Origin: Pegea sp. RAD2-039
Lineage: Eukaryota > Chordata > Thaliacea > Salpida > Salpidae
Reading direction: 5' to 3'
NCBI GenBank assembly: GCA_034620365.1
Contig: JAQGEQ010000231.1
Coordinates: 62,001 to 126,000, forward strand
Length of the DNA: 64,000 nt
A program made the translations under genes and the position numbers. Positions 13,021 through 25,052 of this stretch are shown one piece after another. The notes beneath the pieces are model-generated. The model was not told where the DNA came from. It did no database searches and saw nothing but the letters and a program-made list of their open reading frames with translations. The stretch's first letter is position 1, and every line of letters starts with the position of its first letter.

Positions 13021-14121
13021 GTGATAATGGATACATTAGTAAAAAAGTGTTTATTATGCAGCTGGAAGAATTCTCTAAATGATGAATCTGGAAATACACC
13101 AATTAGAATACGACTATATTTCTATAATTTAATGATATTTTATAAAAATGTTTTTTTCAGCAGAAGTTGTAAGTCTTTAAGCGCATACAAAAATATTTTT
13201 GTTTATTGTTTTCTGATAAAATATTTTTTTACTTAGACTCAAGTTAAATATCGAACAGGTCATTCTAACAAAGATTGTAATTTATTATATTTGTCAATTA
13301 ACTGTGCATAAGAGTTCTGTTTTGAATTTAGGGTTCAAATCCTTTTAATTTTCTTTTTCATTTACATAATCGGATGAGATGCATTCAAACAAACTATTAT
13401 CAAACTTGCTTTCACAAATTAGTCTTTAAATCAGAGGATTAGTTCTCTTTTGTATAGTGCTATACAAACGTTTCTTTGTTGTTGTCTGATATCTTACATC
13501 AAGTCCAAACTATGATTTTTTGTAGAGCTTTTAAAATCTAAATAAGATTGCACTAAAAACAGAGGATTGTGACATGCTTATAAGCTTTAAGAATATTATC
13601 AATTTTAGTCTGAAAAGTATTTGATTAGAATTTTAAAAACTAAACACTTTGATTGGTTTGGTTATCACAAATCAGGTAATGTTTTCATGAGTGAATCCTT
13701 GAGAATCAGCATTACGAGGAGTATTTTTAGAATTGATATCGTTTTAGTGTTAAAAATAGGTACCTACTGATTGTATTTATATTGTAAGAGAAGATTTGAA
13801 ACCTTTTTTAACTATCTAAACAGGTTGAGAAGTAAAAAGCCTAATCACTAGTAAACGATCATATCATCAAATATTGAAATTCGTTTTATTCAACTAGAAA
13901 AACTGTCTCAAGTAATAGAAGAGTATTTTGTAACAAAAGTATTTTATTTGCACAAAATTACAAACATGCAAATTTAATTCAAATAAACTTATTTATAATA
14001 TAAACAGATCAGCTATTTTTACTACTCCGAAACAATATGAGCCTAATTTTAGGTGTACTTTGACCAAGTAACATGACATCACATTGGAAACAAGTAGTAG
14101 ACATCGTTAAATAAATGGAAA
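13021..14121. other. Intergenic and 3' flank of CCT1
   Basis: No supported gene. The lower end holds the CCT1 3' UTR; a reverse AATAAA (TTTATT on the + strand near 13,943) is a plausible polyadenylation signal. A tRNA B-box-like string (GGGTTCAAATCC near 13,330) has no matching tRNA fold. Confidence 0.4.
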
Positions 14122-15801
14122 CTACATGCTAAGTTGACCAGACTGAAGAGCTTGTTGGTAGGAGTTACCATCATCTTTTTTCTCTGGGTAAAGCTTAATC
14201 AAATCATCAATACGCAAAATGGTAATTGCAGCTTCAGTAGCGAGCTTAATGCTTCGAATCTTGATAAGAGCTGGCTCCAAAACTCCAGCAGATTTATTAT
14301 TACGAACTTCACCCTTGACTAGATCCAAACCTACCCATTTTAGGTCTTGATGATCAGTATTCATTTGTGCTTGGTAATGAAAAGCGCGAAGTTTAGCGAC
14401 AAGTTCTGTGGCATCTTTAGCTGCATTGTTGGCAAGAGTGTTTGGAATGACCAGAAGAGATCGTGCAAACTCAGCGATGGCGAGTTGTTCGCGAGAAGCT
14501 ACAGAGTTTGCGTAATTTTCCAGGAAAATTGAAAGAGCAGCTTCTACAGTACCACCACCAGGTACTACTGTCTTTGATTCCATGACTCTTTTAACGACAC
14601 ACAAAGCATCATGAAGAGAACGCTCCATTTCATCACAAGCGATATCAGTTGGTCCGCGTAGAAGGATAGAAGCCGCGCGATTTTTTGGATTCTTAACAAA
14701 GATCAGTTCATCGTCACAAACACGTTCTTGGCAGACTTCTTCAGCGGTTCCAAGCATGCTTGCATCGAAACTTTCTTCACCATCTGTGTTAGCGAGATTA
14801 TAACAAAGCGTTGCTCCTGTTGCCTTAGCTACGCGTTTCAAATCGCGTTTCAAGACGCGCCTGACCGCCATGGCGCCCTTTTCAACGAAATATTTCAGAT
14901 TGAGGTCATCAATACCACCAGTGGTCAAGATTACATTGGCACCAGTGGCCATGATCTTTTTAATTCTTTCTTTAGTGATGTCTAACTCTCTTTTTCTTAT
15001 TTGATCCAAATTATCAGGAGTCTCAACCACGATATGAACTCCCATCTTCATCTTAGTCTTCTGCAAGTTAAAGTCTAAGCAAGCAATTTTTGCTCCTACA
15101 ACCTTCTTAGGCATTGCTTGTGAAGCAACAGTGCAGTTGATGGCATACCCTTGGACAAGGATACTTTCTCGAGCGCTTTTCCCATGAGCTTTCAACACAT
15201 TGATTGATTTGATTGGATATTTTACAACACCTTTTACATCAGTAAATTTGACAGCTTCTGCGGCATCAACAGCCATGTTAGCAAATAAATCTGAATCAAC
15301 ACCAATAATCTTTGAAGACATCGACGTTTTAGCACACTGAACAACAACCTCGCGTCCTAAATCTCCAGTTGGAATGCAGAGATGTTCATTGAGGTATTTA
15401 ACAGCTTCCTTACATGCTAAACGGTAACCACTGATAATAGAAGTAGGATGAATTTTGTTTTGAGCTAATTGATCTGCATTCTTTAATAGTTCAGCAGCTA
15501 CCAACACAACAGAGGTTGTTCCATCTCCAACTTCTTGATCTTGCAAATCAGCTAACTCACATAATACTTTTCCAGCTGGATGCTCTACATCTAGAAGCTT
15601 TAAAATTGTGGCTCCATCATTGGTTACTGTAACATCACCAACTTCATCAACAAGCATTTTATCAAGACCAACTGGTCCTAGTGAGCTCTTGACGATATTG
15701 GCGATAGATGAAGCAGCAAGTACATTTTGAGTTCGAACATTTTTTCCTGATGTTCTTTCTCCAGCTACTGTCAAAGGTGTTTGAGTTTCTACGCTCATCA
15801 T
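14122..15801 (-). CDS. TCP1: T-complex protein 1 subunit alpha (CCT1 chaperonin)
   Basis: Subunit alpha of the cytosolic group II chaperonin CCT/TRiC, which folds actin, tubulin and other proteins using ATP. A single uninterrupted frame of 559 residues matches the family length (human 556). ATP-site motifs are in place: [11 protein letters not shown] near residue 40, TNDGATIL near 60, GDGTTS near 92 and [12 protein letters not shown] near 410. C-terminal blocks typical of the alpha subunit include [20 protein letters not shown] and [17 protein letters not shown]. Two ATGs are adjacent (15801 and 15798); either could start translation. The gene is intronless, unlike most others in the window, which could reflect intron loss or an old retrocopy; the intact frame argues for function. 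No splice acceptor is obvious directly before the ATG. Confidence 0.96.
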   Translation of the reverse strand: MMSVETQTPLTVAGERTSGKNVRTQNVLAASSIANIVKSSLGPVGLDKMLVDEVGDVTVTNDGATILKLLDVEHPAGKVLCELADLQDQEVGDGTTSVVLVAAELLKNADQLAQNKIHPTSIISGYRLACKEAVKYLNEHLCIPTGDLGREVVVQCAKTSMSSKIIGVDSDLFANMAVDAAEAVKFTDVKGVVKYPIKSINVLKAHGKSARESILVQGYAINCTVASQAMPKKVVGAKIACLDFNLQKTKMKMGVHIVVETPDNLDQIRKRELDITKERIKKIMATGANVILTTGGIDDLNLKYFVEKGAMAVRRVLKRDLKRVAKATGATLCYNLANTDGEESFDASMLGTAEEVCQERVCDDELIFVKNPKNRAASILLRGPTDIACDEMERSLHDALCVVKRVMESKTVVPGGGTVEAALSIFLENYANSVASREQLAIAEFARSLLVIPNTLANNAAKDATELVAKLRAFHYQAQMNTDHQDLKWVGLDLVKGEVRNNKSAGVLEPALIKIRSIKLATEAAITILRIDDLIKLYPEKKDDGNSYQQALQSGQLSM

Positions 15802-18800
15802 TTTTCAACCACAGATGTTTAGCTTTTCAAAACTCTAAGATAAACTTCTAGAAAGTGTAAAGTTGGTGAAAAGTCATAAAGGTTAACATATTTAAATTAA
15901 ATATCAACAATATATGTTATTAAAGTATTAAAAATTACAAAAAATTAGAAAAAAATTATCATTAAGTTGATGATTAATGATAAATTAATTAAAACTTATT
16001 TGGCTTTTTTTAAACATATTTAAAGAGTGTTGATAAAATTCATAAAATTATAGAACTTTATGAAAAATATTTATAAAAATAATAGAAGCGTACCCCAAAA
16101 GATATTAAATATTAAGATAGTCCCTACTACAATTTCTAAAATAATAAGTTAAATAATTATTGCTTCAACAAATGAAAGTTAAACAATAAAACTCAAGATT
16201 ACTAATTAACTAACTAACCTTTTTTAAGGACTAGTAGTAAGTATAAATACTAAAATGAAAAAAAAATTCAAGATTCAAAAAAATTTGACTCAGCTTATAA
16301 ATAAACAAATCAATTATATGAAATTAATTAATGTTGAAATCAAATTATATTTACAGACATACTGAAAGCACAAATTAGAAGCTGCTTAAACTATTTTAAT
16401 TATATTTTTCTGACTATAAGTGTATAACAGAAAGTAAACATTATTTATTTATTATAAAGTTACAATAAAAATAAATCTTTAAAATAATTAGCAAAAAACT
16501 TTAACACAAGCTATCAATTTAAACTGTTAAAAGATTTAAAAAACTTTTAAACGTTTTTAAAAACATAAATAAAATTTAACCTGATAAATTAGATAACTGT
16601 AAAATCATATAAAAGATCATTATAAATATATCAAATCTCTAACATAATAAAGCTTCAAATATTCAAAATAATATTTGTAAGATTCAAGTTTACTTCTATT
16701 ATTATTTTTGGATGCTTCAGTTTTTATATAATACAAATATTTAAAATTAAAAAATCACTTAAATTATAAAGAAAATTTTTTTATAAAAATATAAGAAATA
16801 AATAATCATAATGATGTAAAAAACATAACTATAGTTGTTACTGTTTAGTTATATTTCTATTAAAATAATAATGAACTTGATATTTTTTCTAATAAGCTAA
16901 ATAAAATAAAAACTAAAAGTGTTTTATATAATTTTTTCTGTAATCGATAAATTAACTAAAAAATCTTTTTAAGAGGAAAATAAAGTTCTAAAGATATCAA
17001 AAAATGTATTTAATGATTCAGCTATGATTTAATAAAATATTTTCAACTTTTTATCAGAAACTTCTTAACTTAAGCTTGTCAGCAAACTTTATAAACAGCA
17101 GTATGTAAAAAAGAATTGAAAAAACTTGTTACTGAAAATAAATTTCTTTTTTATATCAAATAATCAATTCAAATATTATAAATATTTTCATGCTTTATTA
17201 AGTGCATTTAAGATGTTAAAACAGAAATCATTTTAATCAACACAGTAGTTCAAAATCAATATTTTTTGAATTGGTAAATCAAGGATTAAATATTCCTGAA
17301 AAAATAAAACCAAGTGTATTTATAAATATATAAAGAAGATTTAAATTGTATTAAATTTTGCTACCTAACAGACCCTGAATTTAAACAAGGAAACGGTTTA
17401 AAATGTACTTGAGAGAATATTAACGAAAAAACAAAAAAGACTTTTCTAGAGAAAAATAAGGTTACTAATCAAAAATCAAAAATATCATTTAATTTTATGT
17501 TTAAATGTTTAAATTAAAATAAACTTCTTAAAAGAATAAAAAAAGAATTTAAACTTAAACACTGAATTAAAAAATCTGGAGTGCCTGTTATATTTAAGCA
17601 AAGAAAATATTTCTTATCTCAATCAATAGTTAAAATATAAGTTTAAACTCTCGAAACTTTGTAACTAACCTTGTTAGTCTACAAACTTTCTACTGTAACT
17701 ACTAACACAAATAAATGGTCAGACATTCAAGGAAATGACTGGTAAAGTTTTTGTATTTGATAGATAGATAGATATGCCTGTAAAAATGATTAAATTAAAA
17801 CAATTTTTTGGGCTACCAATGCTTCAGGCTAGGGGATAATACTAATTTATTCAATACTTCTGTTATAAAGAAGAGTTACATGTATACACTAACTCTTATA
17901 TTTATTTCTAATTGAAATGAATTAAACATAACTTTTCTAAATAAGTATTGCATTTAGTTCTTTATACCGAATGCTTTCAGTCTTTAAAAAAATGTTTATG
18001 TAGTAAAATTCACCCATAAAACTTTAAAATAGTTTTTATACTTGTCATTATGATACATTTTCTTGATTTATCTATTTAACTACAAATAAAATCATTTAGT
18101 TCTTAAAGAAAACACAAAAAATATGACTGCAGAGAACTAAGAGTAAAAAATTCCATAATACCCCGGCTGAACAAGATTAATTTAAGAATGGTAAAACAGC
18201 AAACGCATAAATATAAAAAAGCTAGAAATTATGAAAAAGGGCAAACCAAGAAAATGAAGAAAATTACAGGCTTATTTCTCGCTCAGAAAATTACTCGAAT
18301 CATACTTTTTGAACCTAATTTTAAATAGAAGTGACAGAGCTTACTCTAATGATGGAGTCGGAAGAAGATTCCGAACCCTTTTTACTCAATTAAAAAAAAT
18401 TAACTTCTTCAGTCTTATTCAAAAATTTTGAGATTAATTTTAAACGATGAATCTATAAAAGCAATCGAAAAATTGAAGAAATTGTTTAAAAAATTAGTAG
18501 TAAAATCATTTCATTACAGATGAAAAAGTAACAATAATCTAAATAGTAACATGAAGTCAGAGGCATCGATATTACAGAAATTTAATACTAAGCTTTGAGA
18601 GACAGGGGAAAAGGGTATGCCATTTTCAAATGAAAAGGAACTTCAAAGGAAGACTTTTCTAGTAATCGATCTCTGAGCGGATTTCAACTTAAAAGCTAAA
18701 ATCTATTTGAAAGTGAAAACATCGTACAGAAAATTGAAATTCTAATCTAAAATGGACGTATGTGGAGTTTTAACAGTGTTTATATATTTCTTGTCGTAAA

Positions 18801-20148
18801 GAATTGAAAAGTTTAGTAACTAACCATCTCTAAACAAGTAGTTTACGTAATGAGCCAATTTCACGTCATGGTAAACAACAATTCTCAATTTTACTGAAAA
18901 TAAAATCTTGATCGGAATCTTTTTTATAGAATTTTGATGATGATGGATCAGAGTCTTAGATTCAATTTTCATAATTGAGAGGTGAAAACATTTTTCAGCT
19001 GCTAGCTTAAGTTGCCTAAAATGAATCCATGGTTGGCAGATTTTAGGAAGGATTAAATGAGTAAATTCTAAAAAGTTTAGTAGAAGCTGTAGTTTAAAAG
19101 CCTCAAAATTAAATGCTACTTTATGATAATGATATCTTGATTTGATTAGTATTGCCCTTCTAATTAGGAATATAATTTTAGCTTTATCACTTTTCAAAGT
19201 AGTACTTTTTTATCTATATATTTTAAGTAAACAGAAGTTTTTTGTGCTCATTTGATATTTAAATCACTAATGTTTTAAGTCTAAATATTATATTTATAAA
19301 CGTGATTTTTAAAAGATCATTATTTCCAAGTAAATGTTATCTGATTAATGATCTTATTAAAAGAAGCCTCAACTTAGCTTACGATTAGAAAATGCTGAAA
19401 GTTTGAGACAATCTAGTTTGGTGAAATTTTTATTAAAAATCAAAATATTTTTTAAAAGTAAACTGCTTAGATAGTTGATTTTTCGAAATGATAAAAAACA
19501 GTATCAACAGACTTTGCAAACAGAAGTTTTGTAAAATAATTTGCTGCAAAGGGTAGACTTCTGTTACTATGTCACCTGTTCATACCATTTTAACAAATCA
19601 AAATCTACATCAGCTGATAAGCTTATGACAGTGAATCGGTTTGACAAAATTTCAGAGCTGCTTTATAATTTAATCAAACTAAAGATTTGATTCGAAAGAT
19701 GTAAGCTGAGTTATTTATTTAAAGTATATCATTAATTTGATAAATAAATTTGAATATATCACCAAAACTAACTATTTAGGAAATTGTTTTATTCAACAAT
19801 CTAGTAGAATTTCGCTTTTATGACAAATCAATTCAGAAATATTTGTGTTAGCAAACAGAGAAAAGAAACTTTTTACTTTACAGAACAATTTTAGGCAAAT
19901 AGTAAAGATTTCAATAGCACTAAAAGCATCAGACTTCAGTTTGATTTCTTTAGTCAAATAAGCAGCAATAAATGTTCACAAGAAATTTGTAAATGTAAAA
20001 AAAGACAGCTTGTGTTTGTGAGCTAATTTGATAAAAAGTTACAGTTTTGAAGGTTTATAGAAATAAACGAGAAAGAAAAATTGCACAAACTTTTAAACGA
20101 AAATATATTTAGCAAAAAACAGTTTAACTTCGTATCAGTTTTCAAGCA
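15802..20148. other. Long AT-rich intergenic region
   Basis: About 4.3 kb with no gene I can support. A 125-codon minus-strand open frame at 18820-19197 is long for this base composition, but it lacks an initial ATG and resembles nothing I recognise. Short (GATA)-like runs occur near 17,760. Confidence 0.45.
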
Positions 20149-22096
20149 CTAGTTGCCAGAAATATCTTGTGGAGGCGAATTCGAAACAATTCGATTTCCT
20201 CTAATAGGTTCAGTGCAAACAGGAGGAAGTCCTGACTCTTCATTAAAGCCCTGGATGTCTCCATATCCGTCACGACGAGGCAGACAATTGTTGACCGCCC
20301 CACAATGATTCAGTTCTGAAAATATCGAGAAAAAATCGTTGATAAAATAGTTTATAACGTTAGGAATTATTATGATTTGATAAATTGGTAATTGATACGA
20401 GAAAACACCTACATTTCAATCTATTTAAAATCGTTGACAAAAATACTTTTAGTAGAAAACCTATCAATCGAATTGTTTGTTATGAGGATTATATCTTTAT
20501 GATATTCAACTAAAATCACTAAAAGTGATGAGGATTAGCAGAGGAGTTTTAAGTAGAATGATTGAAAGTTGTAAATAAACGTATTTGGCTTTTCATTCAA
20601 TACTCAAGCTCTAAAAAGAAATTGAGGTAGCGTCACTAAAACAAACTTTTTACTTCCTATAAAAGCACACAAAAAATATTTCGAAATAAACAAAATATTT
20701 AAAACGAAACTAGAAATATTCTTAATGATAATATGATGAGTTTCATAAAAACAATAACGGATGTAATCAAGAGTGATATCAAGTGTGAAAATCTTGTAGA
20801 TAACAAAACAATCCTATATTACTAATCAATAATAGGATTAATTACCAAATCTGTTTTCATATTCTCCTCCACGATCTCTGTATGATTGAAATGAATATAT
20901 CAACGAAAATGGCTTGATAAGTATGTTTATAATATACATGACTGAAAAATTGTTGCAAAATGTTAGAAGCTCGAAAAATGTTCTAATATCATTAAACTAA
21001 TTTCAATTTGTATAAACGTTTTATTTAAATCTTGTTATGATTAATAGCAGTTCTAAACTCTTATCACTTTGAGGGTAATATTTAATAATATAAAGAAAAA
21101 TTTTATCAATATTTTAAAATTGGTCTAATAAAAAAATTGCATCTTCAAATGCAACTACCTATTCCAAATGTTACAGAACTTGAATATTTATTTGAGGATG
21201 GATAAAACAGACACAATAATATGATATCAGAAAATAAAGTGACTAAAAGCATCAGGACAAACTGTAAAAAACAAAATAAATAAATAATTAGTAAATTACA
21301 AACAGCTTGAAATATTTGAATTGATAAAATATAAAACATAAAATTATAATCTAATTAAGAAATAAAAACTAAACTAGCTTCAATCTGATGATAAATTATA
21401 AGAAATTTATTCTATAAAGTTGTTTGAGAGTGAAATTACTTAAAAAGAAAATATTTTTACCATAAAAATAGCATCAACAGAAGTTTGATCCGAAATTACC
21501 CAAATACCAACAGCCAACATTGTTATGTTAGAGAAGACATATGGAGTTACTGAAAGGTCATATAAACTAGCCCTATAGAAACCAGAATAATTGTCATTTT
21601 CCTTATAAAATCAAATGAAGATTTCTACTTTTAATAACAATAATTCTTACCAAATGATATGATTACAACAGCCCAAAACTTACCATATTGTTAAGATCCA
21701 ATGTGTAATTATGATAGACTGTAAAAACAAACTAAAGTTTAATAATAACAAAAAACATTAAAATACTGAAGAAAAACGTTTATCTGATTAATAATTAAGA
21801 AATTAAATAAACTAATTTTATGTACTTATAAAGTTTATCTTAAACAATAAACAAAATGCTTAAATGAAAACAATGCTGTAGTAACTCACTCAAATAAAAA
21901 CAAATCTAGTCATCAAAATTTAAGATTATGTATTTATCAAACATTTATTTTTAAAATTGTATAGATAATAAAAATTTAATAGTTGCAATAGTACTACAAA
22001 ATAATTATTAAACACTTAAATGACTTATAGATAAAAAGTATTTTAAAATGAAATTTGTTCGAAAAAAATACTTACTTTAAAATTAATTATTGCCAT
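20149..22096 (-). CDS. AGTRAP: Type-1 angiotensin II receptor-associated protein-like (AGTRAP)
   Basis: Small membrane protein related to AGTRAP, which in vertebrates promotes internalisation of the AT1 receptor. Exons: 22076-22096, 21684-21718, 21461-21572, 21159-21261, 20846-20941, 20149-20315; phases agree and give 177 residues (human 159). The order of conserved elements follows the family: a THWILTIW first helix, SNITMLAVGIWVI, SDQTSVDAIFM, then LFSDIILLCLFYPS, LIKPFSLIY and the diagnostic YRDRGGEYE (human YRERGGE). A polar cytoplasmic tail follows, lacking similarity. The first coding exon holds only seven codons (MAIINFK). The exon 2-3 junction was placed from the TG|G tryptophan codon and the matching length of the family. 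The role in an invertebrate without a clear AT1 receptor is unknown to me. Confidence 0.82.
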
Positions 22097-22800
22097 ACTA
22101 AACTTGAAACGGCCTACAATGCAGTAAACGACAATATAAATCTGCTTTAAGAACTTGCAAGTATAAATTTCATATTTTTATCATAAATTAAAAAAATAAT
22201 ATTTTTTAACAAATTGGCCCAATTGCTAATATCAAAAAATTAAAACGTACTTTTTTAAAGATAAATATTAAGAAACAAAAAGTTTGAAAATAATAATACA
22301 AAAGAAAAAAAAGAATTATAGATTAATCTACAGTGTTGAAAAATTATAAAATTAATTAAAAGTAGTAAAACTACATTGTTCAAATAAACTGACAAATGTA
22401 TTAATAATTGTAAAACCTTAAGAATAATCATTATCGAGGAAATAAAACTTTGATTATAAGTTACCAAAAAATAAATTGATAAAAATGGGATGTAATGCAA
22501 TATCACCAAATATATAACCATATAAATAAGTAATGATTATCTCTCGTGCTAGAGCATAAACATTAAAGACCAAGCTAATAGTTTTTCGAAAAATTACAAA
22601 TCTATCTTTTTTCTTTTATCAACCTAATATTCCACTATATCAATATGCTTAAAAGTTTTTTTACGTGGAAAATTTGTTTGTTTGTTATATACTATGTATT
22701 ATAGGATCATGCTTTTATTAGCAAATCATTTACGATAGTGAAGCTTCAAAATAATATTTCATCGTTTAAATGGAGTCTCTTTGACTTTTAAAATGTGAGC
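22097..22800. other. Intergenic, AT-rich
   Basis: 5' flank of the AGTRAP-like gene, extremely AT-rich. The open frame at 22255-22521 on the minus strand is low-complexity and not supported. Confidence 0.4.
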
Positions 22801-22984
22801 AAATTATTATCATTATTATCTTATCCACCGACCGACCTTAGCCACCAGTAATAATAAAATTTATGAAAAATTCAATGGAAAACTGGAGCGCACTACATCT
22901 GACAAGTTGGAATAAGATCGAAGTTTTATCTAAAATAAATCTAAAATAAACATCAGAATCTTCCAAAGTGATTAGATCTGACGC

Positions 22985-23275
22985 TAGTAACACACTTGCT
23001 CTGTATGGATGACTCAAACATCTGTGCTAGAAACGATTGGGCTTTACAAAACTTAGCCTATACATTCAGCAAACACATTGAAATGACTTTTGGCCTTGAA
23101 AAATATGCAGAGTTACTGTCAAGAGAGGTAAACAAAATATCAACGAAAAACATTCTTCTCAAAGAAAAAGATCTGAAAAAGTTTCACCAAAAAGGAAAAA
23201 AAGATATTCATAGCAATTATAGAATTAAAGAACAAGGTTCAAGAATTCAACAGCTTGGCAATTCTAGTAGTGATA
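22985..23275 (+). mobile_element. Non-LTR reverse transcriptase fragment (YMDD-box region)
   Basis: An open frame carries HLLCMDDSN, in which CMDD replaces the reverse-transcriptase catalytic YMDD. It is followed by LQNLAYTF, then the MTFGLEKYA block that follows the active site in R2-like and related non-LTR elements. Only this part of the palm is left. There is no endonuclease or full RT, and the frame ends where the minus-strand LINE at 23276 begins. It is a dead remnant. Confidence 0.65.
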
Positions 23276-24030
23276 TTTATTTATTACAATAAATGCGAGG
23301 GAAGGTACCTGAAGAGAGCGCCTCTTGCTAACACACATTCTCATAAATAACATATATTAAGTAGGAAATATAGAAAGTAAAAGATGTAACACATAGTATT
23401 TCAGTAGTCCTCAAAGCATATAACAGTGAACAATTACAAAGATTGTTAATAATATGAAAAAGAGAAAAAAATCACAGTTTAGAAATGGCAATTTTGGCAA
23501 TGTTGGCAATGTTATAACGGTTTAACTTCTGCTTGAACAACGCGAGTGACTTAGACATGGCAATGTCTGATGGCAGCTGATTCCATGTATTAATTGTACG
23601 GTATGATAAAAAATTTGCTGTGACCAATGTAATAGGTGATATAAGCTTATCAAGATGCAATGTGTATCGTCTGAGCTGATATAGCTTGAGGGAAGGACTA
23701 ATGGAAAAGAATTCATCAAACTGAAGGTCAATTAAATTGTGGATAATTTTAAAAATATGAATTAAATCGTATTTAATCCGTCGAATTTCCAAAGTATTTA
23801 AATTGAAAAGGCTGAGGCGATGTTTATAACTACCATATTTAATATTAAGTTTCCTGCATAATAATTTCCTAACTGTGGCCTGAACAGACTTGATCTTTTT
23901 GATATCACCAATTTGATATCCATGCACTAACATTGTATTCAAGAATTGGACGTAGGTACAATTTAAAAAGATTGATAAAAAAGCATGGGTTCTTAGAATT
24001 AAAAGTCTTTATAATAAGGAAGACAACGTA
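23276..24030 (-). mobile_element. 5'-truncated LINE, copy 1 (RT C-terminus plus 3' UTR)
   Basis: Minus-strand remnant of a Jockey/CR1-type non-LTR retrotransposon. The upper end encodes LFKLYLRPILEYN, shifts frame near 23,930, then continues through KSVQATVRKLLC, NLNTLEIRRIKYDLIHIFKIIH and INTWNQLPSDIAMSKSLALFK to a stop at 23472. The following ~190 bp is a 3' UTR shared with the copies at 54.2-54.7 and 63.2 kb. It ends in an A/T-rich tail next to the older RT fragment. The frameshift and the missing 5' part make it inactive. Confidence 0.8.
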
Positions 24031-25052
24031 ATTAGGGCGGGCACTTAACAACTATTGAAACTTTTAGCAAATAAAAATGTAGCCTTCAAGTTTCCTAACG
24101 TTAATAATAGGTTTTTCAATTATTTTTTTTGTTTGAAGGAAATTGTCAAAAGTCAATTTATATTTTTATAAATATTCTATAAAAATTTTCATATTAGTTT
24201 TAAATAATAGCCTTCAGAGAGATTTGATTTAAAATGTGTTTACATTATTTGCTTCTATAGCACGTATGTTTGACTATAAATGGTTGATCAAATTTAATTT
24301 TTTTGTGAAACAAGTCGTACAAGATTCAAAAATGTTCACTCGCTAAAACTGATTCTTGTATAGTTAAATCGGAACAGTTGTATGTTATGTTTAATTAAAG
24401 CTTAAACTTATTTAAAGTTGTATTTTAAAATTTTCTAAATAACGTAATCTTTTAATAAACAAATTCCGACCTTAATCAGTAAATATTTTGTATATCAGCT
24501 CCAGCTGTATTATTTAACTACTACCTTAAATTTGCATAACTATTTCTACTTAAGGCTGCAATATTAATCTACGAGCTTTTTTTGCAATAATAATTTTACA
24601 TTAGTTTAAAGATGGCTTACGTTTGCTACTCACAATAAAAAGCTTAAAACTGATGTACATTTTATATATTACACCCTTATTGTAATTATATAGAGTTTAC
24701 AAAATCTAATAATATATTTACAAACAAATAAACGCCCTTTCGCCTATAACTACATTTATAAATGCAAAAGAAATTAATTTTTTTTTAAATGTTTGAATAT
24801 CCAACTTAGGACAGCTTTATTGAAAATAGTTTTTAAAATAATTTTAAAATTTTATTCTTATCGATTTTTAATATATTAAATCGTTTTTGTTCCATGTAGC
24901 TATTTTTATCAACGATAGTTCGAAAAACTTCATACAAAACTATTGCCGCATGCTGCTTATTTAGACTATTATGTTTGAGGACTTTTTAGAACATTTTTAG
25001 ATTTCTAACTTTTGATGCGCTCAGTGTTTCTTTTGGTGAAAACGCCGTCAAC
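24031..25052. other. 5' flank of RPS17
   Basis: AT-rich spacer without a supported gene. Just before the RPS17 ATG the sequence includes a pyrimidine run (TTTCTTTT near 25,028), compatible with a 5' TOP transcript start of ribosomal protein genes; this is inference. Confidence 0.4.

Noticed and set aside
13320..13360. GGGTTCAAATCC B-box-like string
   Set aside because: No cloverleaf can be formed around it.
18820..19197. 125-codon open frame on the minus strand
   Set aside because: Long for the base composition but starts at TTG rather than ATG, has no recognisable domain and no adjacent exon. Not enough to call a gene.
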